From the NCBI GenBank assembly GCA_028277395.1, contig JANQGJ010000080.1, forward strand, positions 54,085-118,084: a DNA stretch of 64,000 bases. Reading direction: 5' to 3'. The notes under the pieces are model-generated. The model was not told the origin of the DNA. It searched no databases and saw nothing but the letters and a program-made list of their open reading frames with translations. Origin of the DNA: Bacteroidales bacterium (lineage in GTDB: Bacteria; Bacteroidota; Bacteroidia; Bacteroidales; F082). Below are positions 28,614-37,547 of this stretch, piece after piece. Position 1 is the stretch's first letter, and each line of letters starts with the position of its first letter. The position numbers and the translations under genes were made by a program.

Positions 28614-28892
28614 ATGACAAAAGCAGAAATTGTAACTGATATCGCCAATAAGACAGGCGTTGAAAAGGTAGCTGTTCAGGCAGTAGTAGAGTCTTTCATG
28701 GAGACAGTAAAAGACACAATGGTGAATGGTGAAAATGTATATTTAAGAGGCTTTGGTAGTTTTATTATTAAGAAAAGAGCTGAAAAAACAGGTCGTAATA
28801 TTTCTAAGAATACAACTATTATTATTCCTGCACATAATATTCCTGCTTTTAAACCGGCTAAAACTTTCGTTAACGAAGTAAAAGCTAAGTAG
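28614..28892 (+). CDS. HU/IHF-family DNA-binding protein
   Basis: A 92-residue basic histone-like protein of the HU/IHF family. RGFGSFIIKKRAEKTGRNI near 49-66 forms the turn into the DNA-binding beta-arm, and IIPAHNIPAFKPAKTF is the conserved end, where proline sits at the arm tip region. It bends DNA and compacts the nucleoid. It is the first gene of HU, Cox24-like small protein, with RNase G following after a terminator. The group is conserved in this order in many Bacteroidota. Confidence 0.93.
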   Translation: MTKAEIVTDIANKTGVEKVAVQAVVESFMETVKDTMVNGENVYLRGFGSFIIKKRAEKTGRNISKNTTIIIPAHNIPAFKPAKTFVNEVKAK

Positions 28893-28923
28893 TTTATTAT
28901 TTATCATTTAACAATCATTTATT

Positions 28924-29013
28924 ATGCCAAACGGTAAAAAGAGAAAAAGGCACAAGATGGCAACTCACAAACGCAAGAAGCGTTTGAGGAAGAACAGGCA
29001 TAAGAAGAAATAA
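28924..29013 (+). CDS. 29-residue Cox24/AURKAIP1-domain basic protein, probably a ribosome-associated protein
   Basis: An ATG at 28924 opens a 29-codon gene made almost only of Lys, Arg and His: MPNGKKRKRHKMATHKRKK followed by RLRKNRHKKK. This is the short Bacteroidota form of the AURKAIP1/COX24 (mitoribosomal mS38) domain. mS38 binds rRNA of the small subunit, so a ribosomal role is the best inference. It lies 31 bp after HU, and a strong terminator follows at 29031. It is too short for ordinary gene finders and is easily missed. Confidence 0.85.
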   Translation: MPNGKKRKRHKMATHKRKKRLRKNRHKKK

Positions 29014-29030
29014 TTAATTTCTTTTAGCAT

Positions 29031-29071
29031 AAATAACACATGGCTGTTCCAAGAGCAGCCATGTGTTATTT
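29031..29071 (+). terminator. Strong intrinsic terminator after HU and Cox24-like gene
   Basis: AAATAACACATGGCTG (29031-29046) is perfectly complementary over 16 bp to CAGCCATGTGTTATTT (29056-29071) with a 9-base loop. It lies 17 bp after the stop codon of the small basic protein, so HU and that gene probably form one short transcript separate from RNase G. Confidence 0.85.
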
Positions 29072-29181
29072 TATTCTCTCCAAATCACCCCACACACAGT
29101 TTGTCCTAATTACTTTCAGAAAACAGTTGCTAAATAACCATAGCACGGCTTTGGTATTTAACTAATTCAAAATTATACAAT

Positions 29182-30732
29182 GTGAACAGAGAATTAATCG
29201 TTGATTCAAATTTATCGGAAGTTAACATTGCACTACTTGAGGACAAAAGCTTAGTCGAATTACATAAGGATCAAATCAATAATAAATTTGCTGTTGGTGA
29301 TGTCTTTTTAGGTAAGGTAAAAAAAATAATGCCCGGTTTAAATGCTGCTTTTGTTGATGTAGGTTACGAAAAAGATGCTTTTTTGCATTATCTCGATCTT
29401 GGCCCGCAAATCAGGACATTTAACAAATATGTAAAGTTGGGTATTCTTGGTAAAGCAAACCTTACTTCTCACGAAACTATAAAGAGAGAAAGAGACATTG
29501 AGAAATCAGGGAAAATAACCCAGGTACTGGTATCAGGACAGCAAATACTTGTTCAGATAGCGAAAGAGCCTATTTCAACCAAAGGACCACGTATTTCTAC
29601 CGAGATATCATTTCCAGGCAGGTTTCTGGTTCTACTGCCTTTCTCTAGTAAAATATCCATTTCTCAAAAAATAAAAAGCAAGGATGAAAGAAACAGGCTC
29701 AAGCGGCTAATATCCAGCATACTTCCTAATAATTATGGAATTATTATCCGTACAGTTGCTGAGAATAAGAAAGTTGCAGAACTTGACGCCGATTTACGTG
29801 ATTTAACTGGTAAATGGGAAAGTATTATAAAAAAACTGTCAAAATTGAAACCTCCGCAAAAAGTACTAAGCGAACTTGACAGAACTTCACAGATACTTAG
29901 AGATATCCTAAACGAATCGTTTAACACAATTCATGTTAATGATGCCGGATTATGTGAGGAAATAAGATCCTATATAGAAACAATTGCTCCCGATAAGAAA
30001 GATATAGTAAAGAAATATAAAGGTAAACTTCCAATTTTTGATCAGTATGGGGTCGAAAAGCAAATGCGAAGTTCCTTTGGAAAAACAGTAACTATAAAGA
30101 GCGGTGTTTATCTTGTAATTGAACATACGGAAGCTCTGCATGTTATTGACATAAACAGCGGACACAGGGTAAATAAAGAAAATTCCCAGGAAGAAAATGC
30201 GTTGCTGGTGAACATGGAAGCTGCAGCTGAGGTAGCACGCCAGCTGCGTTTAAGAGATATGGGTGGTATTATCGTGATCGACTTTATTGATATGCATGAT
30301 GCTAAAAACCGACGTATTTTACACCAAAAGCTTGTTGAGGAAATGTCGAAAGACAGGGCCAAGCATACTATACTTCCTCCTAGTAAATTTGGTCTTGTTC
30401 AGATAACACGCCAGAGAGTACGCCCTGAAATGATAGTTCCGGTACTTGAAAAATGCCCTACCTGCAATGGTACGGGACAAATTAAATCAAGTATGATACT
30501 CGTTGATGATATTGAGAGTAATCTTAATTATTTAATACTTGATCAAAACGAAAAGTCACTTACTTTGGCTGTACACCCGTACATTTACGCTTATCTGACG
30601 AAAAAGTTCATGTCAATACAAATGCGATGGTATTTGAAATATCGAAAATGGATTAAAATTCGTGCAGAAAAAGACTACCAGATAATGGAATTTCATTTCT
30701 TCAACAAAAACAGAGATATGATCAAAAGATAA
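29182..30732 (+). CDS. rng: Ribonuclease E/G family endoribonuclease
   Basis: The 516-residue single-strand-specific endoribonuclease is of RNase G size, without the long RNase E tail. An S1 RNA-binding domain (KVKKIMPGLNAAFVDVGYEKDAFLH, about residues 45-69) is followed by the catalytic domain. The two metal-binding aspartates are D323 (HVIDINSGHR) and D367 (IIVIDFID), and the zinc link CPTC is at C425 and C428. The start is GTG at 29182. It is separated from HU by a terminator and a 110-bp stretch, so it has its own promoter. Functions known for the family are 16S rRNA 5' end processing and mRNA decay. Confidence 0.93.
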   Translation: MNRELIVDSNLSEVNIALLEDKSLVELHKDQINNKFAVGDVFLGKVKKIMPGLNAAFVDVGYEKDAFLHYLDLGPQIRTFNKYVKLGILGKANLTSHETIKRERDIEKSGKITQVLVSGQQILVQIAKEPISTKGPRISTEISFPGRFLVLLPFSSKISISQKIKSKDERNRLKRLISSILPNNYGIIIRTVAENKKVAELDADLRDLTGKWESIIKKLSKLKPPQKVLSELDRTSQILRDILNESFNTIHVNDAGLCEEIRSYIETIAPDKKDIVKKYKGKLPIFDQYGVEKQMRSSFGKTVTIKSGVYLVIEHTEALHVIDINSGHRVNKENSQEENALLVNMEAAAEVARQLRLRDMGGIIVIDFIDMHDAKNRRILHQKLVEEMSKDRAKHTILPPSKFGLVQITRQRVRPEMIVPVLEKCPTCNGTGQIKSSMILVDDIESNLNYLILDQNEKSLTLAVHPYIYAYLTKKFMSIQMRWYLKYRKWIKIRAEKDYQIMEFHFFNKNRDMIKR

Positions 30733-30755
30733 GCTACATTTGGTGTTCAGATATT

Positions 30756-30794
30756 AAAAAACGGGAAGTATATAGTTTATACCTCCCGTTTTTT
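30756..30794. terminator. Bidirectional intrinsic terminator between rng and uspA
   Basis: AAAAAACGGGAAGTATA (30756-30772) pairs with TATACCTCCCGTTTTTT (30778-30794) over 17 bp with one mismatch and a 5-base loop. A-tract and T-tract on the two sides let it end transcription of both convergent genes. Confidence 0.85.
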
Positions 30795-30815
30795 AGTTTG
30801 TATTAGTTACCAATA

Positions 30816-31649
30816 TTAATATTTACTTGCATGTATACTTAATACCGGAATTGGTGAATGGTTTACCATTTGCGAAGCATAAGGTCCCAGCAATAAGTTT
30901 GCAGTTGATGTTTCCTGCTCTGTCATTATAGAAATCAGGTTAGCACCAATTTTTGATGCATAATTAATTGTTTCTTCGGTTATATTATCAGCATCAATCA
31001 AAGCAGATTTATACCTGATTTTATTTTCTTCGAGATACTCTTCAGCCTGAGCAACATAATTTCGTACCCTGTATCTGATATCATCAGATGTGGTAGTGAA
31101 TAACCCCAGTATATGAATTTCAGAACCAAAGTACTTGGCAAGGAGTGCAGTTAAAGGAAGTTTTTGGCGTGTGACTTTAGTGCTGTCAAGAGGCAGAACA
31201 ATTTTTTTAAGATCAGTACCGATATCAATACCACCACGGATTGTAATAATCGGTCTTGAACATGAAGAAACTATACGGTTTGCATTGCTGCCAATCCAAA
31301 ACTCCTCAAAACCTGACGAGCCATGTGTGCCAATTACAACAAGAAATGCATCCAACTCATTAGCCATTATACAGGTTTCTTTATAAACTTTACCTTTTCT
31401 GATATGATAATCGATATTTTCACCATTAAGGTGATACTTGTATTTTTTTACAAGTTCCTCAAAACGACTGATAACTTCCTTTTCGATATTCTGTGGTTCA
31501 ACAGAGAATATCTCTTTTGAATAATCCAGGTGATTAATCCAAACCATTGCAATACCGGCTTTTGCCTTTCTGGCAATGGTTATTGCATGCTCAAGGGCGT
31601 TTATTGAACAATCAGAAAAATCGATGCCCACAAGAATTACTTTACTCAT
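30816..31649 (-). CDS. Tandem universal stress protein (UspA), last gene of a three-gene operon
   Basis: The 277-residue protein contains two UspA domains (residues 1-145 and about 150-277). The first has the nucleotide-binding signature GTHGSSGFEEFWIGSNANRIV, meaning an ATP-binding UspA type. The second domain lacks the G-2x-G-9x-G motif (IMTEQETSTANLLLGPYASQMV), which suggests loss of nucleotide binding there. UspA proteins accumulate under starvation or stress and protect by unclear means. The start overlaps the SPOR gene stop by 4 bp (ATGA type), giving translational coupling. Confidence 0.9.
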   Translation of the reverse strand: MSKVILVGIDFSDCSINALEHAITIARKAKAGIAMVWINHLDYSKEIFSVEPQNIEKEVISRFEELVKKYKYHLNGENIDYHIRKGKVYKETCIMANELDAFLVVIGTHGSSGFEEFWIGSNANRIVSSCSRPIITIRGGIDIGTDLKKIVLPLDSTKVTRQKLPLTALLAKYFGSEIHILGLFTTTSDDIRYRVRNYVAQAEEYLEENKIRYKSALIDADNITEETINYASKIGANLISIMTEQETSTANLLLGPYASQMVNHSPIPVLSIHASKY

Positions 31650-32080
31650 AGCTGTTGTTTTTTATATTTTGATAAAACCGGAAAATTAATATTATCCTGA
31701 GTAACCCATGCTCCCGGATACTTTCTGCTGATTTGTTCAAGAAACTTTTCGGCTTCCAGACGAGTTCTAAAATCACCAACACGAACCCTGTAATTAGGTT
31801 CTCCAAATGTAAGATAAACAGGTATATCAGGATATTCTTCAATAAATTCGGTTTTAGCTTCATCCGTTACTTCCAGAGCATCATTACCTGATACCATAAG
31901 TATCTGTATGCGATAGCCCTGAAAAACAGGAAATTTTTCATTAATATCAATATGCAATTGTAAAAGTGAATCGATTCTTTGGTCACCAATTACAACAGCA
32001 TTTCCTTCTTCAGTATTCTGCGCTTTAAGGCTTCCGAAGCAACAAAGGATCAACAAAATAATGCCAGGCAGTAGTTTCAT
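31646..32080 (-). CDS. Small secreted SPOR-domain protein
   Basis: From the ATG at 32080 the protein has 144 residues with a signal peptide ending CFGSLKAQ. The C-terminal half (FQGYRIQILMVSGNDALEVTDEA...YRVRVGDFRTRLEAEKFLEQISRKYPGAWV) is a SPOR domain. SPOR domains bind denuded glycan strands of peptidoglycan, mostly at division sites. It is inserted between two UspA genes on the same strand (7 bp from the upstream one; ATGA overlap with the downstream one). The link between a cell-wall-binding protein and UspA in one operon is unexplained. Confidence 0.85.
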   Translation of the reverse strand: MKLLPGIILLILCCFGSLKAQNTEEGNAVVIGDQRIDSLLQLHIDINEKFPVFQGYRIQILMVSGNDALEVTDEAKTEFIEEYPDIPVYLTFGEPNYRVRVGDFRTRLEAEKFLEQISRKYPGAWVTQDNINFPVLSKYKKQQL

Positions 32081-32087
32081 AATTAGT

Positions 32088-32927
32088 TTATATCTTGTAT
32101 TGTTCTTTTGACCTAACACTAACAACAGGTATAGTTGAATTATTAATAAGTTGTTGAGAATAAGGCCCCAAAAATTTATTTGCAGTTGTCATTCCCTGAT
32201 CAGTCATTATGGCAATCAGGTCAATATCATTCTCAAGACTATAGTCAATAATTGATGCTGCAACGTTTTTTACATCTATTTTACCTATTTTGTGGTCAAC
32301 ACCATTTTCCTTAAGACAGGCAACAGCCTCAATTCCAAACTTTTCTATTCTCTTTCTGATAACACTTATTGTAGTATTATAAACCTCAAGTAAATGAACT
32401 GTAGCTGCAAATTTAGTAGCCAGATCACAGATAAAAGGGAGCTTTTGTTTAGTTTCAAGTGAACTGTCGAGAGGTAAAAGAATCTTTCTGATACCAGGTT
32501 TAAAATCGTAGCTGCTTCTAATAGTAACAACCGGACATGGAGCTTGTGTAACAATACGATAAGTGTTGCTTCCAATCCAATGTTGTTCAAACCCAGAAAC
32601 ACCGTGAGTACCAGCGAATATTATATCGGCCTGAATATGCCGGGCAGCTTTTGCTATTTCCTGATAAACTCTGCCCTTTCTTAAAATCACTTCAATTTTT
32701 TTTCCAGAGAATTTACTTTTATAGTCCTGAATAATATTGTCGAAATATTCTTTTTTTTCAATTCGAAGTTCACCTTCTATTGTATCCAGAACTGTTTCAT
32801 CCGAAATCGTATTATCAACCCAGATCAAATTAACAGCAGCATCCAGTTTTTCGGCAAAAAGGAAAGCATACCGGAGTGCATGCTCTGCATTTTTTGAAAA
32901 GTCGATTGCAACCAGTATAGTTTTCAT
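32088..32927 (-). CDS. Tandem universal stress protein (UspA), first gene of the operon
   Basis: The 279-residue paralogue of the protein at 30816 has two UspA domains; the first carries GTHGVSGFEQHWIGSNTYRIV, the nucleotide-binding form, and the second the degenerate MTDQGMTTANKFLGPYSQQL. The N-terminus TILVAIDFSKNAEHALRYA is typical. The two copies share the same motif loss in domain 2, so they likely arose by one duplication of an already double protein. It is divergent from ruvB, 209 bp away. Confidence 0.9.
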   Translation of the reverse strand: MKTILVAIDFSKNAEHALRYAFLFAEKLDAAVNLIWVDNTISDETVLDTIEGELRIEKKEYFDNIIQDYKSKFSGKKIEVILRKGRVYQEIAKAARHIQADIIFAGTHGVSGFEQHWIGSNTYRIVTQAPCPVVTIRSSYDFKPGIRKILLPLDSSLETKQKLPFICDLATKFAATVHLLEVYNTTISVIRKRIEKFGIEAVACLKENGVDHKIGKIDVKNVAASIIDYSLENDIDLIAIMTDQGMTTANKFLGPYSQQLINNSTIPVVSVRSKEQYKI

Positions 32928-33110
32928 TCTGTTTAGTTATTTGATAATGGCATAATGCCGTCACAATTAATAAGCAATGCAGCTAATATAACAAAAAAAA
33001 GTGAATTCTATTACCTGAAACAGTACTTATCTTTTAATTAAAGCTGATTTCTGATTATTGATGGTATTGTAAACTTTGTCATTAGTTTTATTTGTTAAAC
33101 TAATTTCCCC

Positions 33111-33118
33111 TACTTTTG
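33111..33118 (+). promoter_or_regulatory. -7 element of the ruvB promoter
   Basis: TACTTTTG matches TAnnTTTG and lies 18 bp before the ruvB start. A TTG at 33092-33094 is at a short 16-base spacing. Confidence 0.4.
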
Positions 33119-33136
33119 TTTAAAATATTAGAATAA

Positions 33137-34159
33137 ATGAACGAAAATCTGGACGCTTCGGGATCACGATTAAGCAATGATGAAAGAGAATGGGAAAACA
33201 CCTTACGTCCCGGACATTTCAGTCATTTCACTGGACAACCTGGAGTTGTTGAAAATCTCAAAATATTTGTAGAGGCAGCCAGACAGCGTGGAGATGCTTT
33301 GGACCATGTGTTACTTCATGGACCTCCGGGATTGGGAAAAACAACATTATCACATATTATTTCCAATGAACTGGGTGTCAATATAATTACAACATCCGGA
33401 CCTGTTCTTGACAAACCCGGCGATCTTGCAGGATTGCTGACCAACCTTAATGAAAACGATGTGCTGTTTATCGATGAGATCCACCGACTTAGTGCAATTG
33501 TTGAAGAGTATCTGTATTCAGCAATGGAGGATTTCAAAATTGATATAATGATTGAAACTGGTCCCAATGCCCGATCCGTGCAGATTTCATTAAACCCTTT
33601 TACACTAATTGGCGCAACAACACGCTCAGGATTGTTAACAGCTCCCTTAAGATCGCGATTTGGAATAAATTCACGTCTTGAATACTATAATTCAAAAACC
33701 CTGGCCTCAATTATTAAAAGAAGTGCTTCAATATTAAAGGTGAAAATTGATGGAATTGCTGCCGACGAAATTGCAGGAAGAAGCAGGGGTACTCCAAGAA
33801 TTGCAAACCTGTTGCTTCGTCGTGTTCGTGATTTTGCACAGATAGTTGGTAACGGTAATATTGACCTTGAAATATCAAAACATGCATTGAGTGCTTTGAA
33901 TGTTGATAAAAACGGCCTTGATGAAATGGATAACAGAATACTTTCAACTATAATTGACAAATTTAAAGGCGGACCTGTTGGTATAACCACTATTGCAACA
34001 GCATGTGGAGAGGAACGGGATACCATTGAGGAGGTATACGAACCATTTTTAATACAGGAAGGGTATATAATGCGTACTCCAAGAGGTAGGGAAGTAACCA
34101 AAAGGGCATACGAACATCTTGGAAGGGTTAAAAAGAACGATCAGGGGAGTTTATTTTAA
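33137..34159 (+). CDS. ruvB: Holliday junction branch-migration ATPase RuvB
   Basis: The 340-residue AAA+ motor drives branch migration with RuvA and then RuvC. Walker A is [11 protein letters not shown] (residues 55-65), Walker B is LFIDEIHRL near 110-118, and the C-terminal winged-helix domain includes [13 protein letters not shown] near 312. Size matches the family (335-345). Its usual partners ruvA and ruvC are not in the window, which is common in Bacteroidota. Confidence 0.97.
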   Translation: MNENLDASGSRLSNDEREWENTLRPGHFSHFTGQPGVVENLKIFVEAARQRGDALDHVLLHGPPGLGKTTLSHIISNELGVNIITTSGPVLDKPGDLAGLLTNLNENDVLFIDEIHRLSAIVEEYLYSAMEDFKIDIMIETGPNARSVQISLNPFTLIGATTRSGLLTAPLRSRFGINSRLEYYNSKTLASIIKRSASILKVKIDGIAADEIAGRSRGTPRIANLLLRRVRDFAQIVGNGNIDLEISKHALSALNVDKNGLDEMDNRILSTIIDKFKGGPVGITTIATACGEERDTIEEVYEPFLIQEGYIMRTPRGREVTKRAYEHLGRVKKNDQGSLF

Positions 34160-34213
34160 AGACTGGTATTGAATCGTATTGTGTTTTGAGAGTATAATTA
34201 TTTACCTGAGGAT

Positions 34214-35050
34214 CTAAAAATACGTTGAAAACAGACTAAAAGAATGACCTTTTCTTAAATCAGGGTTAAGTTGAAAAGCCATATTCTTATCGTTTGCAAA
34301 TCCTTCAACATTACCAAGTTTAGCTTTTATATAAGCCCGCTCATAATATGCAAGGGCAAAATTATCATCAAGGTCAATGGCTCCGTTTAGTAGTTTTAGA
34401 GCTTTCCTGAGTTTCACAAGGTTTGTGTCATTTTCATCTGCATAAAGCAATTTGGCCTGCGCTAAAAGATAGTTGGGAAGATTATTATCAACAATTACCG
34501 GTTTCAGAGCCGATACGGCTTTCGGGTAATCATTTTTGCCAAAATATACATTAAATAAAGCATAAGCAGCGGGTGTAAAATCCGGACAAATGTTTAAACA
34601 ATTAAGGTAAGATTCAATTGCTTTTTTTGAATCACCACTTTTAAGCAATGCATTACCCCAGTTATAATGGAGAAAATGACTGTTCATCCCCATTTTAAAA
34701 GATTCACTGTAATAATGAAGTGCCTGATAGTATTCTTTTTGTTTGTAATAAGTAATTCCAAGTTGATAATGAGCATTTAGCATAGATGGACAGAGATAAA
34801 TAGCCTTTTTAAGATTAATAACTGCCCTGTCAAAAACTCCCATACGTGAATGAGCAAGTCCAAGTGCATACCATCCGAACCCGGATTCGGGATAGGCAGA
34901 AATCATATCGCGGGAAGATTGTTCCAGACTTTCCCATTTTTTATGAGTAATAAAATGTTGAAGTGTCAATTTCTGATCAAAATAAGGATTACCTCCCTGT
35001 TGAATATCTGTAAATCTGTTATCACGATTATCGGTGTACATGTTACTCAT
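34214..35050 (-). CDS. Cytoplasmic tetratricopeptide-repeat protein
   Basis: The 278-residue protein carries at least five TPR-type helical pairs (for example GWYALGLAHSRMGVFDRAVINLKKAIYLCP, AHYQLGITYYKQKEYYQALHYYSESF). There is no signal peptide or membrane helix. TPR domains bind partner proteins; the partner is unknown. It is a lone gene between convergent ruvB and the MATE gene upstream, from which a GC-rich hairpin separates it. Confidence 0.7.
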   Translation of the reverse strand: MSNMYTDNRDNRFTDIQQGGNPYFDQKLTLQHFITHKKWESLEQSSRDMISAYPESGFGWYALGLAHSRMGVFDRAVINLKKAIYLCPSMLNAHYQLGITYYKQKEYYQALHYYSESFKMGMNSHFLHYNWGNALLKSGDSKKAIESYLNCLNICPDFTPAAYALFNVYFGKNDYPKAVSALKPVIVDNNLPNYLLAQAKLLYADENDTNLVKLRKALKLLNGAIDLDDNFALAYYERAYIKAKLGNVEGFANDKNMAFQLNPDLRKGHSFSLFSTYF

Positions 35051-35141
35051 TTTTGTTTTAAATAATCCGGTAAACTTAAAATCAAGAAGTTGAATTGTTT
35101 GTAAAAATAGTAAAATCCGGTAAACAGTTTAATTTGTTAAA

Positions 35142-35171
35142 TTGCCGGCCCGGGGTGTTCAGGGCCGGCAA
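35142..35171 (-). terminator. GC-rich hairpin after the MATE gene
   Basis: TTGCCGGCCC (35142-35151) and GGGCCGGCAA (35162-35171) pair perfectly over 10 bp around a 10-base loop. It lies seven bases after the MATE stop on the minus strand; the following bases AATTTAAC are only weakly T-rich in that direction. Confidence 0.6.
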
Positions 35172-35177
35172 GGAATA

Positions 35178-36584
35178 TTATACTTGTTTTAACTTCCATT
35201 TCCCAAGTCTGAAAAACCAAACGGCTGCAACAGCCAGAAACGTTTCAGCAATGATAATTGAGTAGTAAACACCTGTTTCACCAACATTTAATTCTATTGA
35301 AAGAAAATAAGCCATTGGAATTTCAACAACCCAAAAGCTAAAGAAGTTTATCCATGTTGGTGTAACTGTATCACCTGCACCATTCAATGCCTGTACCATT
35401 ACCATACCCAGTCCGTAAAATATAAAACCAATACTAATTATTCTAAGACTTAATATTCCGCTTGAAATGATAATCGGATCAGTAGTAAATAATAAAAGTA
35501 TTGTTTCCGGGATAAAGAATATAATCAATCCTGTTATACCCATATAAATTATATTAACTTTACTTACCGACCACACAGATTTTGCAGCTCTTTGTGGTTG
35601 ATTGGCCCCAAGATTTTGACCTACTAGTGTGGCTGCAGCATTACTAATTCCCCATGCTGGAAGCAAAGAGAAAATAATAACCCTTATGGCGATAGTATAT
35701 CCGGCAAGTGCCTCACTTCCAAACACTGAAATTATACGCACAAGTAGTATCCAACTTGAAGTAGCAATAAGGTGCTGACCAATACCTCCAAGTGATAATT
35801 TAATGAGTTTTCTAATGGTAGCAAAATGTATTTTCAGGTTGCTCATAGCCAGCTGAACTCGTTTTTTACCATTAAAAAGCAGGTAGAACTGGTAAAGTAC
35901 GGCGAGTCCGCGACCAATGTTTGTTGCTATTGCAGCACCGGTAACACCCATTGCAGGTATTGGTCCCAAACCAAAAATCAGAATAGGATCAAGAATTATA
36001 TTTAAAGAATTGGCAATAATTAGTATTCGCATAGAAATGGCTGCATCGCCTGCGCTTCTGAAAATAGCATTAATTATAAAAAGCAGCATAATAACTACAT
36101 TTCCACCGAGCATAATTGTTGTGTAACCACTCATATGTGAATACATGTTTTCTGATGCCCCCATTAAAATTAACAGATCCTTTGCGAAAAAGATACCTGG
36201 AATAGCAATTAAAAGCGAAACAAAAATTCCGGTAATAATCGACTGGAAAGCAGCTCTTCCTGCTCTTTTTTTATCCTTTTCACCAATACGACGCGAAACT
36301 ATAGCAGTTGTAGCCATGCTTAATCCCACAGCAATAGCATATACAATAGTTATTAATGATTCGGTAATCCCAACTGTAGCAATAGCATCAGCTCCAAGCC
36401 TGGCAACAAAAAATATATCAACCACAGCAAAAATGGCTTCCATTATCATTTCCAGTACCATAGGGACCGAAAGTAAAAATATCGCCCGTCGCATACTACC
36501 AGATGTAAAATCCTGTTCGGTACCTGCAATGGCTTCTTTTAGGTTAACTAATAGTTTTTTATATTTATGTAAAGATAATTTCAT
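35178..36584 (-). CDS. MATE-family multidrug/sodium antiporter
   Basis: The 468-residue membrane protein has about 12 helices in two halves (MATE fold): SMRRAIFLLSVPMVLEMIMEAIFAVVDIFFVARLG starts the first half and HLIATSSWILLVRIISVFGSEALAGYTIAIRVI the second. It exchanges drugs or metabolites for Na+ or H+. An ATG at 36584 is preferred over an extended frame to 36626. A leader with a short frame and its own promoter lies upstream. Confidence 0.9.
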   Translation of the reverse strand: MKLSLHKYKKLLVNLKEAIAGTEQDFTSGSMRRAIFLLSVPMVLEMIMEAIFAVVDIFFVARLGADAIATVGITESLITIVYAIAVGLSMATTAIVSRRIGEKDKKRAGRAAFQSIITGIFVSLLIAIPGIFFAKDLLILMGASENMYSHMSGYTTIMLGGNVVIMLLFIINAIFRSAGDAAISMRILIIANSLNIILDPILIFGLGPIPAMGVTGAAIATNIGRGLAVLYQFYLLFNGKKRVQLAMSNLKIHFATIRKLIKLSLGGIGQHLIATSSWILLVRIISVFGSEALAGYTIAIRVIIFSLLPAWGISNAAATLVGQNLGANQPQRAAKSVWSVSKVNIIYMGITGLIIFFIPETILLLFTTDPIIISSGILSLRIISIGFIFYGLGMVMVQALNGAGDTVTPTWINFFSFWVVEIPMAYFLSIELNVGETGVYYSIIIAETFLAVAAVWFFRLGKWKLKQV

Positions 36585-36609
36585 AATGGACGATGTCCGC
36601 AAATTTAAT

Positions 36610-36747
36610 TTATATAATAGATTCATAGTGTTTTCGTTTTCGATGTTTATTTCTTGAGTTTTCTTGTTTAATAACCGGCGAAAATGTTAGCACCAGGGTT
36701 GGTAAATTGTAAACACATTGATTGTAAACTGTTAAAAATGTTTTCAT
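36610..36747 (-). CDS. Candidate 45-codon leader peptide upstream of the MATE gene
   Basis: An ATG at 36747 is preceded by an AAGGAGGACTTATCC stretch, one of the few good Shine-Dalgarno sequences in this window. It begins MKTFLTVYNQCVYNLPTLVL and ends in a basic tail (NKHRKRKHYESII). The stop at 36610 lies 26 bp before the MATE start. It could be an attenuation or translational-coupling leader, or chance. I do not recognise a family. Confidence 0.3.
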   Translation of the reverse strand: MKTFLTVYNQCVYNLPTLVLTFSPVIKQENSRNKHRKRKHYESII

Positions 36748-36929
36748 GGATAAGTCCTCCTTGATTGATTAATGATTAATAAAAAATTAATAATTGATTA
36801 AATAGCGTAAAACCGCCATATGAAAAGCCCGGAAGAATAAACTCTGGGGAAGTTTAACTATTTCCTAGCAGGCAAAACACACCGTAGTATTGACTGATGT
36901 TTTCATATTTCTTTGCTTTAAAGAAGTTG

Positions 36930-36961
36930 CAAAGATAAAACATAATTAACACAAACACCAA
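36930..36961 (-). promoter_or_regulatory. Promoter for the MATE leader and MATE gene
   Basis: On the minus strand TATCTTTG (plus coordinates 36930-36937) matches TAnnTTTG, with TTG at 36959-36961 after a 21-base spacer. The transcript would carry a leader of about 340 nt before MATE. Confidence 0.4.
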
Positions 36962-37189
36962 AAAGGGATTTGAGAATTACAAAAAAATGATACAGTTTAA
37001 TTCTTTTGTTTGGAAACAATGGGCTTCTTTTAAAGTTATTGTATTAACTATGATGAAAACCAACAAACCGGATTGTTAATTAATTAACAAATAAATGTCG
37101 TGTAAAGCACAAGAGATCAAATGAATATAAATATTGGCGTTATTTAATATACCCTTTTAGGTAGAGCATTTTCCTATGCATTTAGGGTA

Positions 37190-37220
37190 TTGACATGAAT
37201 ATGTTATGTATTTATATTTG
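37190..37220 (+). promoter_or_regulatory. Promoter P1 for the zinc-ribbon gene, one of two near-duplicate promoters
   Basis: TTG at 37190-37192, a 20-base spacer, and TATATTTG at 37213-37220 form a full Bacteroidota promoter. The upstream 40 bases (from about 37150) closely match those of P2: both contain TTTTCCT and AGGGTATTGACA at the same distance. Confidence 0.7.
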
Positions 37221-37547
37221 CCACATTACTTCCACTAAAACCACTAAATGAGTATTGAGTTTGACCGGTAAACCGGTTGTGATGCTATTGTATTGACGAT
37301 TAATTTTGGAAATGTTAAAGTCGAAATAAAAGAATCACGGTCAGTAATGCAGGTGTTTTTAACCTGTGGCAAGGCAAAGTCGGGCCCGGTTATGAAAAGA
37401 AGATTATGAGCAGGATGATTTAATTGAAAAGAAGATGGTTACCAGTATTATAGAATTTGCGATATATGGTAACAGATAACAATAGTATAAGCATGTGGAT
37501 AGTTTGTCATTTAAAATACGTATTAACAGCAGGTGAAGTATTACAGA

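Larger units (their letters stand above)
36748..37547. other. Long intergenic region holding two opposite promoters
   Basis: No gene was recognised. It holds a minus-strand promoter for the MATE leader (36930-36961) and a plus-strand promoter (37190-37220) for the zinc-ribbon gene, which would then have a leader of about 320 nt. Between 36763 and 36801 there is an AT-rich run of ATTAAT repeats. Confidence 0.5.
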
